From JAXGPP01 sp964436865 (GTDB lineage Bacteria; Planctomycetota; Planctomycetia; Pirellulales; Thermoguttaceae), in NCBI GenBank assembly GCA_964436865.1, contig CAYTFK010000082.1, positions 1 through 22,578 on the forward strand: a stretch of 22,578 nucleotides of DNA, in the 5' to 3' direction. The stretch's first letter is position 1. Each line of letters starts with the position of its first letter. The notes beneath the pieces were generated by a model. It was not told the origin of the DNA. It saw only the letters and a list, made by a program, of their open reading frames with translations, and ran no database searches. Below are positions 14,032 to 21,539 of this stretch, one piece after another. The position numbers and the translations under genes are program-made.

Positions 14032-15249
14032 ATGCCCGCACGCCGCAACGCACGATCCGTCACCAGTCCCACGGCCGGCCGACTCAATCATGACCGCGCC
14101 CAGGGACTGCTGCTCGAACTTCTGCGCATTCCCGGACCAAGCGGGCGGGAATCGGAGGTCGCGCGATTCATCACGGAGCAACTGCGCGAAGCGGGATTGC
14201 CGGCAGACGCCATGCGAACTGATGCGGCCCATCGCCGCAGCCCGCATCCGGGCGAGATCGGCAACCTCATTTGCCGCCTGCCGGGCACGCAGCGCGGTTC
14301 ACGGCGGCTGCTTATGGCCCATATGGACACGGTGCCGCTCTGCGTGGGCGCGGAGCCAGCCGTCCGCCAGCGCCGCATAGTGCCCGCCAGCCGCACTACG
14401 GCTCTGGGGGCCGACAACCGGGCGGGAGTGGCGGTCGTACTGACGGCTGCGATCGAGATCCTCACCCGACGGTTGCCGCATCCGCCCCTGTCGTTCTTCT
14501 GGACGGTGCAGGAGGAGTTGGGCCTGCACGGGGCCCGCCACGGCAGCCTGGGATGGCTTGGGCGGCCGTCACTGGCATTCAATTTCGATGGCGGCTCGCC
14601 CACCAAGCTCACCGTGGCGGCCACGGGCGGTTATCGAATGACCATCGATATTCACGGCATGGCAAGCCACGCCGGCGGAGCCCCGGAGCGCGGCGTCAGT
14701 GCCATCGCCATCGCCGCCTTGGCGATCGCCGACTTGCAGCGGGAGGGCTGGCACGGGTTGATCGAGAAGGGGGGCAAGCGGGGCACGAGCAATGTGGGCG
14801 TGATCTGTGGCGGAGAGGCCACCAACGTCGTGACCCCCCACGTGCAACTTCGCGCAGAGGCCCGCAGCCATGACCCCAGTTTTCGCCGCCGTATCGTGAA
14901 ACGCATGGAGAATGCCTTTCGGCGGGCGTCGCGCGCGGTGCGGAATGTCGAGCGGACGGCTGGCCGCGTCGAAATTGACGGACGGCTGGACTACGAAGCG
15001 TTTAAGCTCCCCGCGGATGACCCCAGTATCGTCGCCGCCGAGACGGCCATCCGCGACCTGGGGCTGGAACCGGTCCGGGCGGCCACCAACGGCGGACTGG
15101 ACGCCAACTGGATGACCGCCCGAGGCATTCCGACCGTTACGCTGGGCTGCGGCCAAGCCAACCCCCATACGACCGACGAATGGCTCGATCTGGACCAGTT
15201 TCACCAAGCCTGCGAAATTGCCTTGCGCTTGGCCACCGGCGACCATTGA
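14032..15249 (+). CDS. M20-family metallopeptidase (peptidase T-like)
   Basis: Cytoplasmic di-zinc aminopeptidase or tripeptidase-like hydrolase, 405 residues, with no signal peptide. The metal and catalytic residues appear in order: His97 and Asp99 (AHMDT), bridging Asp128 (GADN), the catalytic pair Glu161-Glu162 (QEELGL), Asp186 (FNFDGG) and C-terminal His379 (NPHTTDEW). The dimerisation lid domain with GMASHAGGAPERG (209-221) sits between them, as in peptidase T and related M20/M28-clan enzymes. All key residues are present, so it should be active; the peptide substrate is not predictable. The ATG at 14032 has no clear ribosome site, and the first 20 residues are outside the conserved domain. 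The BFD-like gene follows after 40 bases. Confidence 0.92.
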   Translation: MPARRNARSVTSPTAGRLNHDRAQGLLLELLRIPGPSGRESEVARFITEQLREAGLPADAMRTDAAHRRSPHPGEIGNLICRLPGTQRGSRRLLMAHMDTVPLCVGAEPAVRQRRIVPASRTTALGADNRAGVAVVLTAAIEILTRRLPHPPLSFFWTVQEELGLHGARHGSLGWLGRPSLAFNFDGGSPTKLTVAATGGYRMTIDIHGMASHAGGAPERGVSAIAIAALAIADLQREGWHGLIEKGGKRGTSNVGVICGGEATNVVTPHVQLRAEARSHDPSFRRRIVKRMENAFRRASRAVRNVERTAGRVEIDGRLDYEAFKLPADDPSIVAAETAIRDLGLEPVRAATNGGLDANWMTARGIPTVTLGCGQANPHTTDEWLDLDQFHQACEIALRLATGDH

Positions 15250-15289
15250 GCCGACCTCCAAGTCGCTGACCCTTTCCCCAGACTCTGCC

Positions 15290-15562
15290 GTGCAGCCCGA
15301 CGACGAGATCTGCCTGTGCTTCCACGTCAGCAAGCGAAAGCTCGTGAACTTCATCCGCGTTGAGAAGATTCAGCGGGCTGGGCAACTCAGCGAATGCCTC
15401 GGGGCGGGGACCGGTTGTGGTTGGTGCCGCCCCTACCTGGAGCGGCTGTTCGCCGAAGCGGTCTGCCAGGGGCTTACCGACGCTCGCGAGCCAACCGCTG
15501 AAGAGTACGCCCGGCTCCGGGAACGATACTTGGCGACGAGCGAGGAAGACCCCTCTACGTAA
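15290..15562 (+). CDS. BFD-like [2Fe-2S]-binding small protein
   Basis: 90 residues with the pattern of bacterioferritin-associated ferredoxin domains: Cys8-x-Cys10, then Cys43-x2-Cys46 (GCGWC), a helical pair between them, and one extra Cys36. Such domains bind a [2Fe-2S] cluster and pass electrons to partners such as bacterioferritin, NirB or FeS assembly proteins. No ATG exists in frame near the start; GTG at 15290 is the best choice because it leaves a short tail before the first ligand. An upstream TTG at 15218 would overlap the M20 gene by 32 bases. It ends with an acidic tail. No ferritin gene is nearby, so the partner is unknown. Confidence 0.8.
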   Translation: MQPDDEICLCFHVSKRKLVNFIRVEKIQRAGQLSECLGAGTGCGWCRPYLERLFAEAVCQGLTDAREPTAEEYARLRERYLATSEEDPST

Positions 15563-15616
15563 TGGGCGTTCTTTACCATATCCGAGCGGTTTTCGGTTCC
15601 GTCGCCCCGTCGGCGT

Positions 15617-15646
15617 CTGGCAGAATGAAGGCTAATAAATTATGAT
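15617..15646 (+). promoter_or_regulatory. Candidate promoter for the basic 103-residue protein
   Basis: CTGGCA (15617-15622) and TATGAT (15641-15646) are spaced 18 bases apart, in an AT-rich patch unusual for this GC-rich window. Transcription would start near 15653, leaving a leader of about 85 bases before the start codon at 15738. Confidence 0.4.
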
Positions 15647-15737
15647 TAACGTTCGGCGGAACAACAGCTTTCGCTCATGATTCCGTGGGGAGACGCCTGG
15701 GCACCCGACGGCAAAACCATTACTCCGAGGGGTTTGC

Positions 15738-16049
15738 ATGGCTCGTAACCGAATCGTCAATCGTAAGGAGTTGCGGGCAGTCAACGAAGCCGCCGAGCAG
15801 AAGGGGGCCGCGGCGGCAAAGGCGGGGCCCGTGGCCAAGAAGGCGCCTGCCAAGCGGAAGCCTCGCACCAAGGTGGTCAAGGAGGTCCGGCTGAAGGCGT
15901 TCTGGGGCGTCTTCAGCCAGTCGATGACTCCGGTGGTGATGTTCGAGTACAGCCAGCGAAAGGAAGCCGACCAGAAAGCTGCCGAACTCTCCGAATCGCG
16001 GAAGACGCCGCATTTCGTGCAGTTGGTCAAGAAAGTGATCGAGGAATAG
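15738..16049 (+). CDS. Small basic protein with Lys/Ala-rich N-terminal half
   Basis: 103 residues, no recognised family. Residues 1-50 are rich in Lys, Ala, Arg and Pro, with a histone H1-like KKAPAKRKPRTK stretch (34-45). Residues 50-103 look folded, with an aromatic strand (LKAFWGVFSQ, 52-61) and a C-terminal amphipathic helix. A charged tail plus small domain suggests nucleic-acid binding, but this is inference. The ATG at 15738 has GAGGGG 5 bases upstream. The gene is monocistronic: 175 bases after the BFD-like gene and 424 bases before the Hsp70-like gene. Confidence 0.8.
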   Translation: MARNRIVNRKELRAVNEAAEQKGAAAAKAGPVAKKAPAKRKPRTKVVKEVRLKAFWGVFSQSMTPVVMFEYSQRKEADQKAAELSESRKTPHFVQLVKKVIEE

Positions 16050-16473
16050 TCGGGAGCCGGGACATTCCCCGTGCCGACGCGCTTCAACGGACCATGCGGG
16101 GAGATCTCTCTGGCGGAACGATGCTCCGGCGCGTGCCCAACCCGGCGGCTATCAGCACCCGCCCATTCGGCCATCCGACAAGCTCCTTGACGCGCACGAT
16201 CGGCCCCGATTAGCCTATTGATTCCGTGGTTGACTGCCGAGCACTGCGACCGTATCGGCCGCGAAATCGGGCCTGTCTCTGTTGTTGTTCTCGTTCCGCA
16301 GTCAATTGGAGCCTGTTGAAGGATCCCTGCTTGCCGGCCCATCTTCCTGAAGACGGCACGGGAAGCGGGTGCACCGCGGCGCGGCCAGTCATTGCAGGCC
16401 AGTGCTGTGGTGCAGGAGTCCATTTCACGGGCGAGCACCGTTCGACGCACGAGCCATCGAGGGAGAGGTGACG
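16050..16473. other. Gene-free interval upstream of the Hsp70-like gene
   Basis: 424 bases without a credible gene. A Cys-rich reading frame at 16226-16471 lacks family features and a ribosome site and is judged spurious. The interval holds one promoter-like sequence (16230-16258), which would give the Hsp70-like gene a leader of about 210 bases. No CIRCE-type heat-shock inverted repeat is seen. Confidence 0.6.
16230..16258 (+). promoter_or_regulatory. Candidate promoter of the Hsp70-like operon
   Basis: TTGACT (16230-16235) matches the -35 consensus at five of six positions. After 17 bases comes TATCGG (16253-16258), a weak -10. It is the best candidate in the interval, but the poor -10 leaves it uncertain. 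Confidence 0.35.
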
Positions 16474-18045
16474 ATGTTCTTCAAAGACGGCCAGACAGTC
16501 GGGATCGACCTGGGCACGACCTATTCGACAGTAGCTCAGGTGAACGACGATGGGCAACCCGTAGCTCTGCCCAACGACGATGGCGATGTCGAGACCGCCA
16601 GCGTGATCCTGCTGGCCGCCAACGGGCACGTGGTCGTCGGTCCCAACCGCATGCGGGCCGCGATGGAGGACCCGGAGAATGTGGTCGAACGGGTGAAACG
16701 CTACATGGGCTCGATCGAGTTCCAGCGGACGTTCGACGGCCGCGAGATCACCCCCGAGTTCTTCTCGGCGCTGATCCTCAAGAAGCTGCGCCAGGACGGC
16801 GAGAAGCGTATCGGCGCCATCGGCAACGCGGTGATCACCGTGCCCTACTACTTCAACGACGCGCGCCGCAAGGCCACCCAGGACGCGGGCCGGATCGCCG
16901 GCATCAACGTGATCGACATTATCAACGAGCCGACCGCGGCCACGTTGACCTACGCCTGGCACAAAGGGGAGTTGGGCGTGGGTAGCGAGGACACGCCGAA
17001 GCGGGTATTGATCTACGACCTGGGCGGCGGCACCTTCGACGTGACCGTGGTCCAGTACACGCCGACCCACTTCCAGGTGCTGGCCACCGATGGCGACGTT
17101 CAATTGGGCGGCGTCGACTGGAACGATCGTCTGCTGGACTACGTGGCCGACGAGTTCAAGTCGCGGCACGGGGTGGATCCGCGCGAGTCGGCGCAGACCG
17201 TGCAGATGCTCCGCAACGACTGCGATCTGGCCAAGATGGAGCTCACGGAGAAACCGGAAACCACCGTTACCTGCCGCCATGGAGGCAGGGCGACTACCGT
17301 GAGGATCACCGCCGAGCAGTTCGAGAACATTACCGCCGACCTGCTGCAGCGGACGGCGGACACCACGCACCTGGTGATCGACCAGGCCGGACTCAAGCCC
17401 CAGCAGCTCGACGCCATTGTGCTCGTGGGCGGGTCGACCCTGATGCCGCCGGTGCGGCGGATGATCAAGCAGGTCACTGGCATCGAGCCATATACGGGCA
17501 TCTCACCCTACACTTCCGTCGCCCAGGGAGCGGCAATCCACGCCGCGATCCTGGAGGTGAAACACCGTGGCGACGCCAGCGGGATGTCGGAGAAAGTCCG
17601 CAAACTGCTTGGCAATATCAGGCAGGAGAACGTCAACTCGCACGGCCTGGGGGTGGCGGCGGTGAATCCCAAGTCGGGCAAGCTGATCAACCACGTCATG
17701 ATCCCGCGGAACACGCGGCTTCCCGTGCAGGCCAGCCAGGTCTTCAAGACGACTCGGAACAATCAGGAGCGCGTCAGCGTGCAGGTCCTGGAGGGAGACG
17801 CTCCCGATCCGGCCGCCTGTTCGCTCCTGGGCAAATGCCGCATCACGGAGTTGCCGGGCGACCTGCCGCGCGGATCGTTGATCGAGGTGACTTACTCGTT
17901 CGACGCCTCGGGGCGGATCACCGTCAAGGCCCGCGACAAGACAGGCGGCAAAGAAGCACGGATCTCCATCGAGCGGCGAGGCCGGCTCACCGAGGAGCAG
18001 GTCGACGCCTACGGCAAGCTGGCCTCGGAGTACCACGTGGAGTAG
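16474..18045 (+). CDS. Lidless Hsp70 (DnaK-like) chaperone
   Basis: 523 residues against about 640 for DnaK. The ATPase domain (about 8-365) keeps phosphate-1 (IDLGTTYS, 11-18), the connect segment (INEPTAATLTYAW, 150-162), phosphate-2 (YDLGGGTFDV, 181-190) and the adenosine motif (LVGGSTLMPPVR, 317-328), so it should bind and hydrolyse ATP. The hydrophobic interdomain linker of DnaK (LLLDVTPLSLG-like) is replaced by a polar NVNSHGLGV stretch (387-395). A substrate-binding beta domain (about 395-500) follows, and the protein stops at 523, so the alpha-helical lid is missing. It is probably a specialised Hsp70, not the housekeeping DnaK. The ATG at 16474 has AGAGG upstream. The J-like gene follows after 10 bases. 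Confidence 0.92.
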   Translation: MFFKDGQTVGIDLGTTYSTVAQVNDDGQPVALPNDDGDVETASVILLAANGHVVVGPNRMRAAMEDPENVVERVKRYMGSIEFQRTFDGREITPEFFSALILKKLRQDGEKRIGAIGNAVITVPYYFNDARRKATQDAGRIAGINVIDIINEPTAATLTYAWHKGELGVGSEDTPKRVLIYDLGGGTFDVTVVQYTPTHFQVLATDGDVQLGGVDWNDRLLDYVADEFKSRHGVDPRESAQTVQMLRNDCDLAKMELTEKPETTVTCRHGGRATTVRITAEQFENITADLLQRTADTTHLVIDQAGLKPQQLDAIVLVGGSTLMPPVRRMIKQVTGIEPYTGISPYTSVAQGAAIHAAILEVKHRGDASGMSEKVRKLLGNIRQENVNSHGLGVAAVNPKSGKLINHVMIPRNTRLPVQASQVFKTTRNNQERVSVQVLEGDAPDPAACSLLGKCRITELPGDLPRGSLIEVTYSFDASGRITVKARDKTGGKEARISIERRGRLTEEQVDAYGKLASEYHVE

Positions 18046-18055
18046 TGAGCGACCC

Positions 18056-19078
18056 ATGCCCAAACAGCAGATCGACGTCTATCGCGACTGGCTCGGCATC
18101 AAGGAAACGGCCCGGCCGCTGAACTTTTACCAGATCCTGCGGCTGAAGCAGTTCGAGGACGATGTCGAGAAGATCCGCGAACACTACCGCAAGATGAACG
18201 CGCACGTGCGGAAGTTCGCCACGGGCGAGTTCGCCAGCGAGTCGCAGCAGTTGCTCAACGAACTGGCTCGAGCAATGCTCGGGCTCACCGACCAGCAGCG
18301 GAAGCGCGAGTACGACGCCACTCTCGGCCGCCAGCACGCCGAGGAGGGACGCCGCCGGACCATGGAGGAGATTCTCTTGGCCAACAAGGCCCTTACCCAG
18401 GAGCAACTGGCCAAAGCGCGCAATTTTGCGAATGCCGTCGGGCTCGATACCCGCGACGCCATCTTGCAGCAGAAACTCGCCACGCCCGAGACGGTCTGGC
18501 TGGCCTATGCGGAGTCGGTGGGCCTGCCCTATCTGGAGCTGGAAGACATCGGCGTCGATGAGAATCTCGTGCCAGCCGTCCCGGCGCCCCTGGCGCGGCA
18601 GCACTCGTTCGTGCCGGTGATGGTCGATCGCGGGCAACTGCTGGTCGCTTCGCCGAACCCGGTCGTGCCCGACGTCGAGGAGGAACTCCGCCTGCGAATG
18701 GGCATGCCGGTGCGGTCGATTCTCTGCACCCCGTCGCGGATCAACGACGCGATCACGAAGTATTACGGCAAGGACGCGCCGATCGTGGCCGCTCCCGTAA
18801 TCGGCAAGGCCCCCGCGGCGCCGGCGGCAGCGGCCGCGGCGCCCGCCGCCGCGGCCGAGCCCGCCGGCCCGGCGCTGTCGCCCCAGGAGCAGATGAAACG
18901 GCACGGCATGTTCGCGCTGATCGCGTTCAACATCACCGTGGTCGCCTATGTCTTCGGCAGTGCCCTGCTGACCGGGCCGCTTGCCGGGCGTTTCACCGGC
19001 GTCGCCGTGATGGCGATCATCGCAGGGCTGGTCGTGGGCGGGATCACCTACGTTGCCGCCAAATCGCTCAAGCTGTAG
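18056..19078 (+). CDS. Degenerate J-like / MshEN (GspE N-terminal) / two-TM membrane protein
   Basis: 340 residues. Residues 20-92 resemble a J-domain (FYQILRL at 24-30, YRKMNAH at 44-50, LTDQQRKREYD at 77-87), but the HPD that stimulates Hsp70 ATPase is absent; HVRKFATGE (50-58) stands there. Residues about 104-238 match the MshEN/GspE N-terminal fold (ILLANKALTQEQLAKA, 106-121, then VGLPYLELED, 155-164), known in type II secretion ATPases and c-di-GMP receptors. No ATPase domain follows. An Ala/Pro linker (251-272) leads to two membrane helices (about 285-306 and 314-334). The long N-terminal part is probably cytoplasmic. It lies 10 bases after the lidless Hsp70 and is likely its partner; there is no strong ribosome site, so translation may be coupled. 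Confidence 0.88.
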   Translation: MPKQQIDVYRDWLGIKETARPLNFYQILRLKQFEDDVEKIREHYRKMNAHVRKFATGEFASESQQLLNELARAMLGLTDQQRKREYDATLGRQHAEEGRRRTMEEILLANKALTQEQLAKARNFANAVGLDTRDAILQQKLATPETVWLAYAESVGLPYLELEDIGVDENLVPAVPAPLARQHSFVPVMVDRGQLLVASPNPVVPDVEEELRLRMGMPVRSILCTPSRINDAITKYYGKDAPIVAAPVIGKAPAAPAAAAAAPAAAAEPAGPALSPQEQMKRHGMFALIAFNITVVAYVFGSALLTGPLAGRFTGVAVMAIIAGLVVGGITYVAAKSLKL

Positions 19079-19119
19079 TACGGCTTGCCTGACAGCCGGT
19101 TCGTGCGATACTTGTCGGC

Positions 19120-20355
19120 ATGAACCAGCACTCCAGCGACTCCTCGCACCCCGCTCCGGCCGGTCTGCCTGATGCCTTGCGGTCGCTTGCCGGTCAGCCG
19201 CTCATGTGGCTCTTGGCCGCGATCCCGTTGGCGGTGGGACTGGAATTGGCGCTCGTCGGCGAGCTGTGGGTCTTCATCGCCTCGGCGGTGGCAATCATTC
19301 CGCTGGCCGGGCTGATGGGGAGGGCCACCGAGAATCTCGCCGAGACGCTCGGCGCGGCGGTCGGCGGCCTGCTCAACGCCACATTCGGCAATGCCGCCGA
19401 GCTGATCATCGCCCTGATCGCGATCTCCAAGGGACCGGCGATGTATCCGCTCGTCAAGGCTTCGATCACGGGTTCGATCATCGGCAACGTTCTGTTGGTA
19501 CTGGGACTGTCGATTCTGCTGGGCGGGCTCAAATTCGATCGCCAGCAGTTCAACCGCACGGCGGCCAGCATGGGGGCGACCCTGCTGGCCCTGGCGGCGA
19601 TCGGGCTGCTGATGCCCACGATGTTCTTCTATCAGTCGAAGTTCAACCTCGACCAGATGGAAAGAGCAGCGCCCGCCGCGATGCCATCGGAGGCCGGCCC
19701 CGAGGAAGCCGAAGTGGCGGCGGTCGACCAGGCGAGCCTTGTCCACTTGAGCGAAGAGATTGCCGGTATCCTGGCTTCTATCTACCTGCTCAGCCTCGTG
19801 TTCTCGTTACGCACACACCAGCATCTTTTCGCCGGGCCGCAGGAGGGCCTGCCGACGACCGGTGCCCATCGCCAGCCGGAGTGGAGCCGCACCACTTCGA
19901 TCACCATGCTGATCATCTCGACGGCCGGAGTGGCGTGGATGAGCGAACTGCTGGTGGGCTCGGTGGAGCATGCCGGTCACGCCCTGGGTATGAACGCCGT
20001 GTTTGTGGGTGTGATCGTGGTGGCGGTGATCGGCAACGCGGCCGAGCACTCGACGGCAGTCCTGGTGGCTTTGAAGGACAAGATGGACCTGGCGGTGAAC
20101 ATCGCGGTCGGCAGCGGCATCCAGATCGCCTTGTTTGTCGCTCCGGTACTCGTTTTCGCCAGCCTGCTCATGAACGACCAGCCGCTCGACCTGCATTTCA
20201 CCGTTCTGGAGATGGTCACGGTGATCCTGGCAGTGGGCGTGCTGGCCCTGGTATGCCAGGACGGCGAGACCCACTGGATGGAAGGCGTGATGCTCTTGGG
20301 CGTATACGTGATCCTCGCCCTGGGCTTCTATCATCTCCCCTCCGCCCATCCATAG
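19120..20355 (+). CDS. cax: Ca2+/H+ antiporter (CaxA family)
   Basis: Inner-membrane cation/proton exchanger, 411 residues, expelling Ca2+ in exchange for protons. Two homologous halves of about five helices each carry the alpha-repeat motifs GGLLNATFGNAAE (82-94) and VIGNAAEHSTAV (303-314), whose Asn and Glu residues line the ion site. Between the halves is a polar loop with an acidic run (EAGPEEAE, 191-198), as usual in CAX proteins. The ATG at 19120 lacks a clear ribosome site. It starts 41 bases after the J-like gene on the same strand, so read-through from the Hsp70 operon is possible, though no functional link is evident. Confidence 0.93.
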   Translation: MNQHSSDSSHPAPAGLPDALRSLAGQPLMWLLAAIPLAVGLELALVGELWVFIASAVAIIPLAGLMGRATENLAETLGAAVGGLLNATFGNAAELIIALIAISKGPAMYPLVKASITGSIIGNVLLVLGLSILLGGLKFDRQQFNRTAASMGATLLALAAIGLLMPTMFFYQSKFNLDQMERAAPAAMPSEAGPEEAEVAAVDQASLVHLSEEIAGILASIYLLSLVFSLRTHQHLFAGPQEGLPTTGAHRQPEWSRTTSITMLIISTAGVAWMSELLVGSVEHAGHALGMNAVFVGVIVVAVIGNAAEHSTAVLVALKDKMDLAVNIAVGSGIQIALFVAPVLVFASLLMNDQPLDLHFTVLEMVTVILAVGVLALVCQDGETHWMEGVMLLGVYVILALGFYHLPSAHP

Positions 20356-20572
20356 CGCGTCGATGCTTCTCGCTTCCGGCGGCCGGCGCGCGATTCGAGC
20401 GCGTCTTGCCGGTCCATCTCGCCCGGTTTCGGAAAGCTTGTCTGCTGGCGAAAATGTGCGCCCGGTCGGGCCGTGACGCGATGCAAAGTTTTTCTCAAGT
20501 CGCAAGCGGCTTCGATTCCGGCACTTAGCGCTGTGACGCGCGCCAACCACAAAGAAATCTGGCAAGCGTTCT

Positions 20573-20600
20573 TTGACTTTGCGCCAGCGTCGTGTATATC
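20573..20600 (+). promoter_or_regulatory. Predicted sigma70-type promoter in the gene-free region
   Basis: TTGACT (20573-20578) and TATATC (20595-20600) are separated by 16 bases. Transcription would begin near 20607 and run into the structured segment at 20674-20804, with no gene behind it. Confidence 0.45.
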
Positions 20601-20606
20601 CACTTG

Positions 20607-20804
20607 CCGGAGGACAACGACGCACGAAAGACTGAACTCGAAACCGTGACGACGTGTCTTCTTTCTTAACCGACGTTTGGTGAAAGGAACCAACGATGCG
20701 GTCCACGTGCTCGGCCCGCGTTCTGCGGGCGACGATGTCGCCGAGGAGACGTTTCCGCTCCGGGCCTGGGTAGCGGGCGTCCGGTCGAGAATGGCCGGAT
20801 GCCC
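20607..20804 (+). ncRNA. Candidate structured RNA A
   Basis: Downstream of the predicted promoter lie three elements. (1) Hairpin 20674-20695: seven pairs with one bulged T and a GAAAGGA loop. (2) A nested domain 20698-20758: GCGG/CCGC, ACGT/ACGT and CTCGG/CCGAG enclose two hairpins (CCCGC/GCGGG and CGAC/GTCG) that abut without unpaired bases, giving a three-way junction of 22 pairs. (3) Hairpin 20775-20784 with 20795-20804: ten pairs including one G-T. An ATG at 20696 directly after the GAAAGGA loop would encode only 25 residues. No known RNA family is recognised, and the 3' end is not defined. Confidence 0.4.
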
Positions 20805-21144
20805 CTGACGACGGTGGTCGCCAGCCCCATCTCAACCCCAGGAGCCACGAGTCGTTCAAGGTACCAACCGCTTTCCGCCGGCTGCCGTGCCGGTGTATGG
20901 CTTCGTCGGCCCGATGCTCGAGTGCCGGCCCAGCCTGGTCGAGCCCACGGGCTTGCAGGCTGCCGCAACCCACGCCCAACAGGCGATGCAGGTGCGACGC
21001 GAGTCGTCCGGCGGCGGAAGCGGAAGGCGGTTGGCTGGCGGGTTGCCGAGTGGCATTTGCAGATGCGATCGGCCTCGCCACAGGCGGTCTTCGCGGGCCG
21101 GTTCGGCCCTGCGGGACCGGCGAAAAATCGCGTCATTTTTGCGC

Positions 21145-21172
21145 TTGCCATCGATTCGTTCGGCGTTAAAAT
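21145..21172 (+). promoter_or_regulatory. Near-consensus sigma70-type promoter before candidate RNA B
   Basis: TTGCCA (21145-21150) and TAAAAT (21167-21172) each match consensus at five of six positions, with a 16-base spacer. The expected start, about 21179-21181, coincides with the first base of the closing stem of candidate RNA B. Confidence 0.55.
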
Positions 21173-21179
21173 AAAGTCG

Positions 21180-21275
21180 TTGCCAGGGGCCATGGTCGCC
21201 CGGCCACATCGGAGCGGCAGCCATTCGGCTTCCCTCGGATGGGTTCGGCGGCGAAGTAACTGCCCCTCCTGGCAC
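21180..21275 (+). ncRNA. Candidate rod-shaped small RNA B
   Basis: About 95 bases fold as a rod: TGCCAGG (21181-21187) with CCTGGCA (21268-21274); TCGCC (21196-21200) with GGCGA (21250-21254); CATCGGAG (21207-21214) with CTCGGATG (21234-21241) with one G-G mismatch; and AGCC with GGCT closing an ATTC loop (21223-21226). The 5' end fits the predicted promoter start. Size and shape recall bacterial SRP RNA, but the conserved GGAA apical loop and its flanking bases are missing. It is not tmRNA or RNase P RNA by motif. Confidence 0.4.
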
Positions 21276-21339
21276 GGCTGGAATTTACGAGGGTGCTCAT
21301 CATGGAAATGAGGTTCGCCCGTTCCTGTCCGCTCTTTTA

Positions 21340-21364
21340 GGCACTCGGCAGTTGTCCGGGTGCC
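21340..21364 (+). terminator. Hairpin downstream of candidate RNA B
   Basis: GGCACTCGG (21340-21348) pairs with CCGGGTGCC (21356-21364) over nine positions, one of them G-T, around a CAGTTGT loop. Only two T residues follow, so termination would be weak. It may instead be part of a longer RNA. Confidence 0.35.
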
Positions 21365-21476
21365 TTCTCGGCCGCCGACGCTGGCGGAGCATGCACGCGG
21401 CTTTCGGCGAAAAATCCGGCGCGTGCCGGTGGCCGGCAACGCGAGCGCGGCTGATCACCGCGTCTTGAAGTCCGGT

Positions 21477-21505
21477 TTGACTCCGTTACCTTGGCCTTGT
21501 ATTCA
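21477..21505 (+). promoter_or_regulatory. Weak candidate promoter before candidate RNA C
   Basis: TTGACT (21477-21482) is a good -35; TATTCA (21500-21505), 17 bases later, is a poor -10. A start near 21512 would lie about 30 bases upstream of the closing stem of candidate RNA C. Confidence 0.3.
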
Positions 21506-21539
21506 GGAGTCGCACGTTTAACCCTGCTTTAGTGGATTT

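Noticed and set aside
16226..16471. Cys-rich 81-codon frame ending just before the Hsp70-like gene
   Set aside because: No ribosome site, no export signal, no repeat structure, and it contains the candidate promoter of the next gene.
20500..20525. tRNA-like TTCGATTCC string
   Set aside because: The flanking bases do not pair as a T-arm and no anticodon or acceptor arm is found.
20887..21174. Frame with a somewhat protein-like stretch near its start
   Set aside because: Only about 40 residues look plausible before Arg/Ser-rich text; it could be a gene fossil but nothing identifies it.
21180..21275. Identification as SRP (4.5S) RNA
   Set aside because: Rod shape and size fit, but the highly conserved GGAA apical loop and adjacent asymmetric loop are absent.
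20799..21311. Open frame of 170 codons on the plus strand
   Set aside because: Low-complexity product, no ribosome site, overlaps the near-consensus promoter at 21145 and candidate RNA B.
20666..21439. Open frame of 257 codons on the minus strand in the gene-free region
   Set aside because: Arg/Pro/Ser/Ala-rich, no family features, no ribosome site, and competing open frames of equal quality on the other strand.
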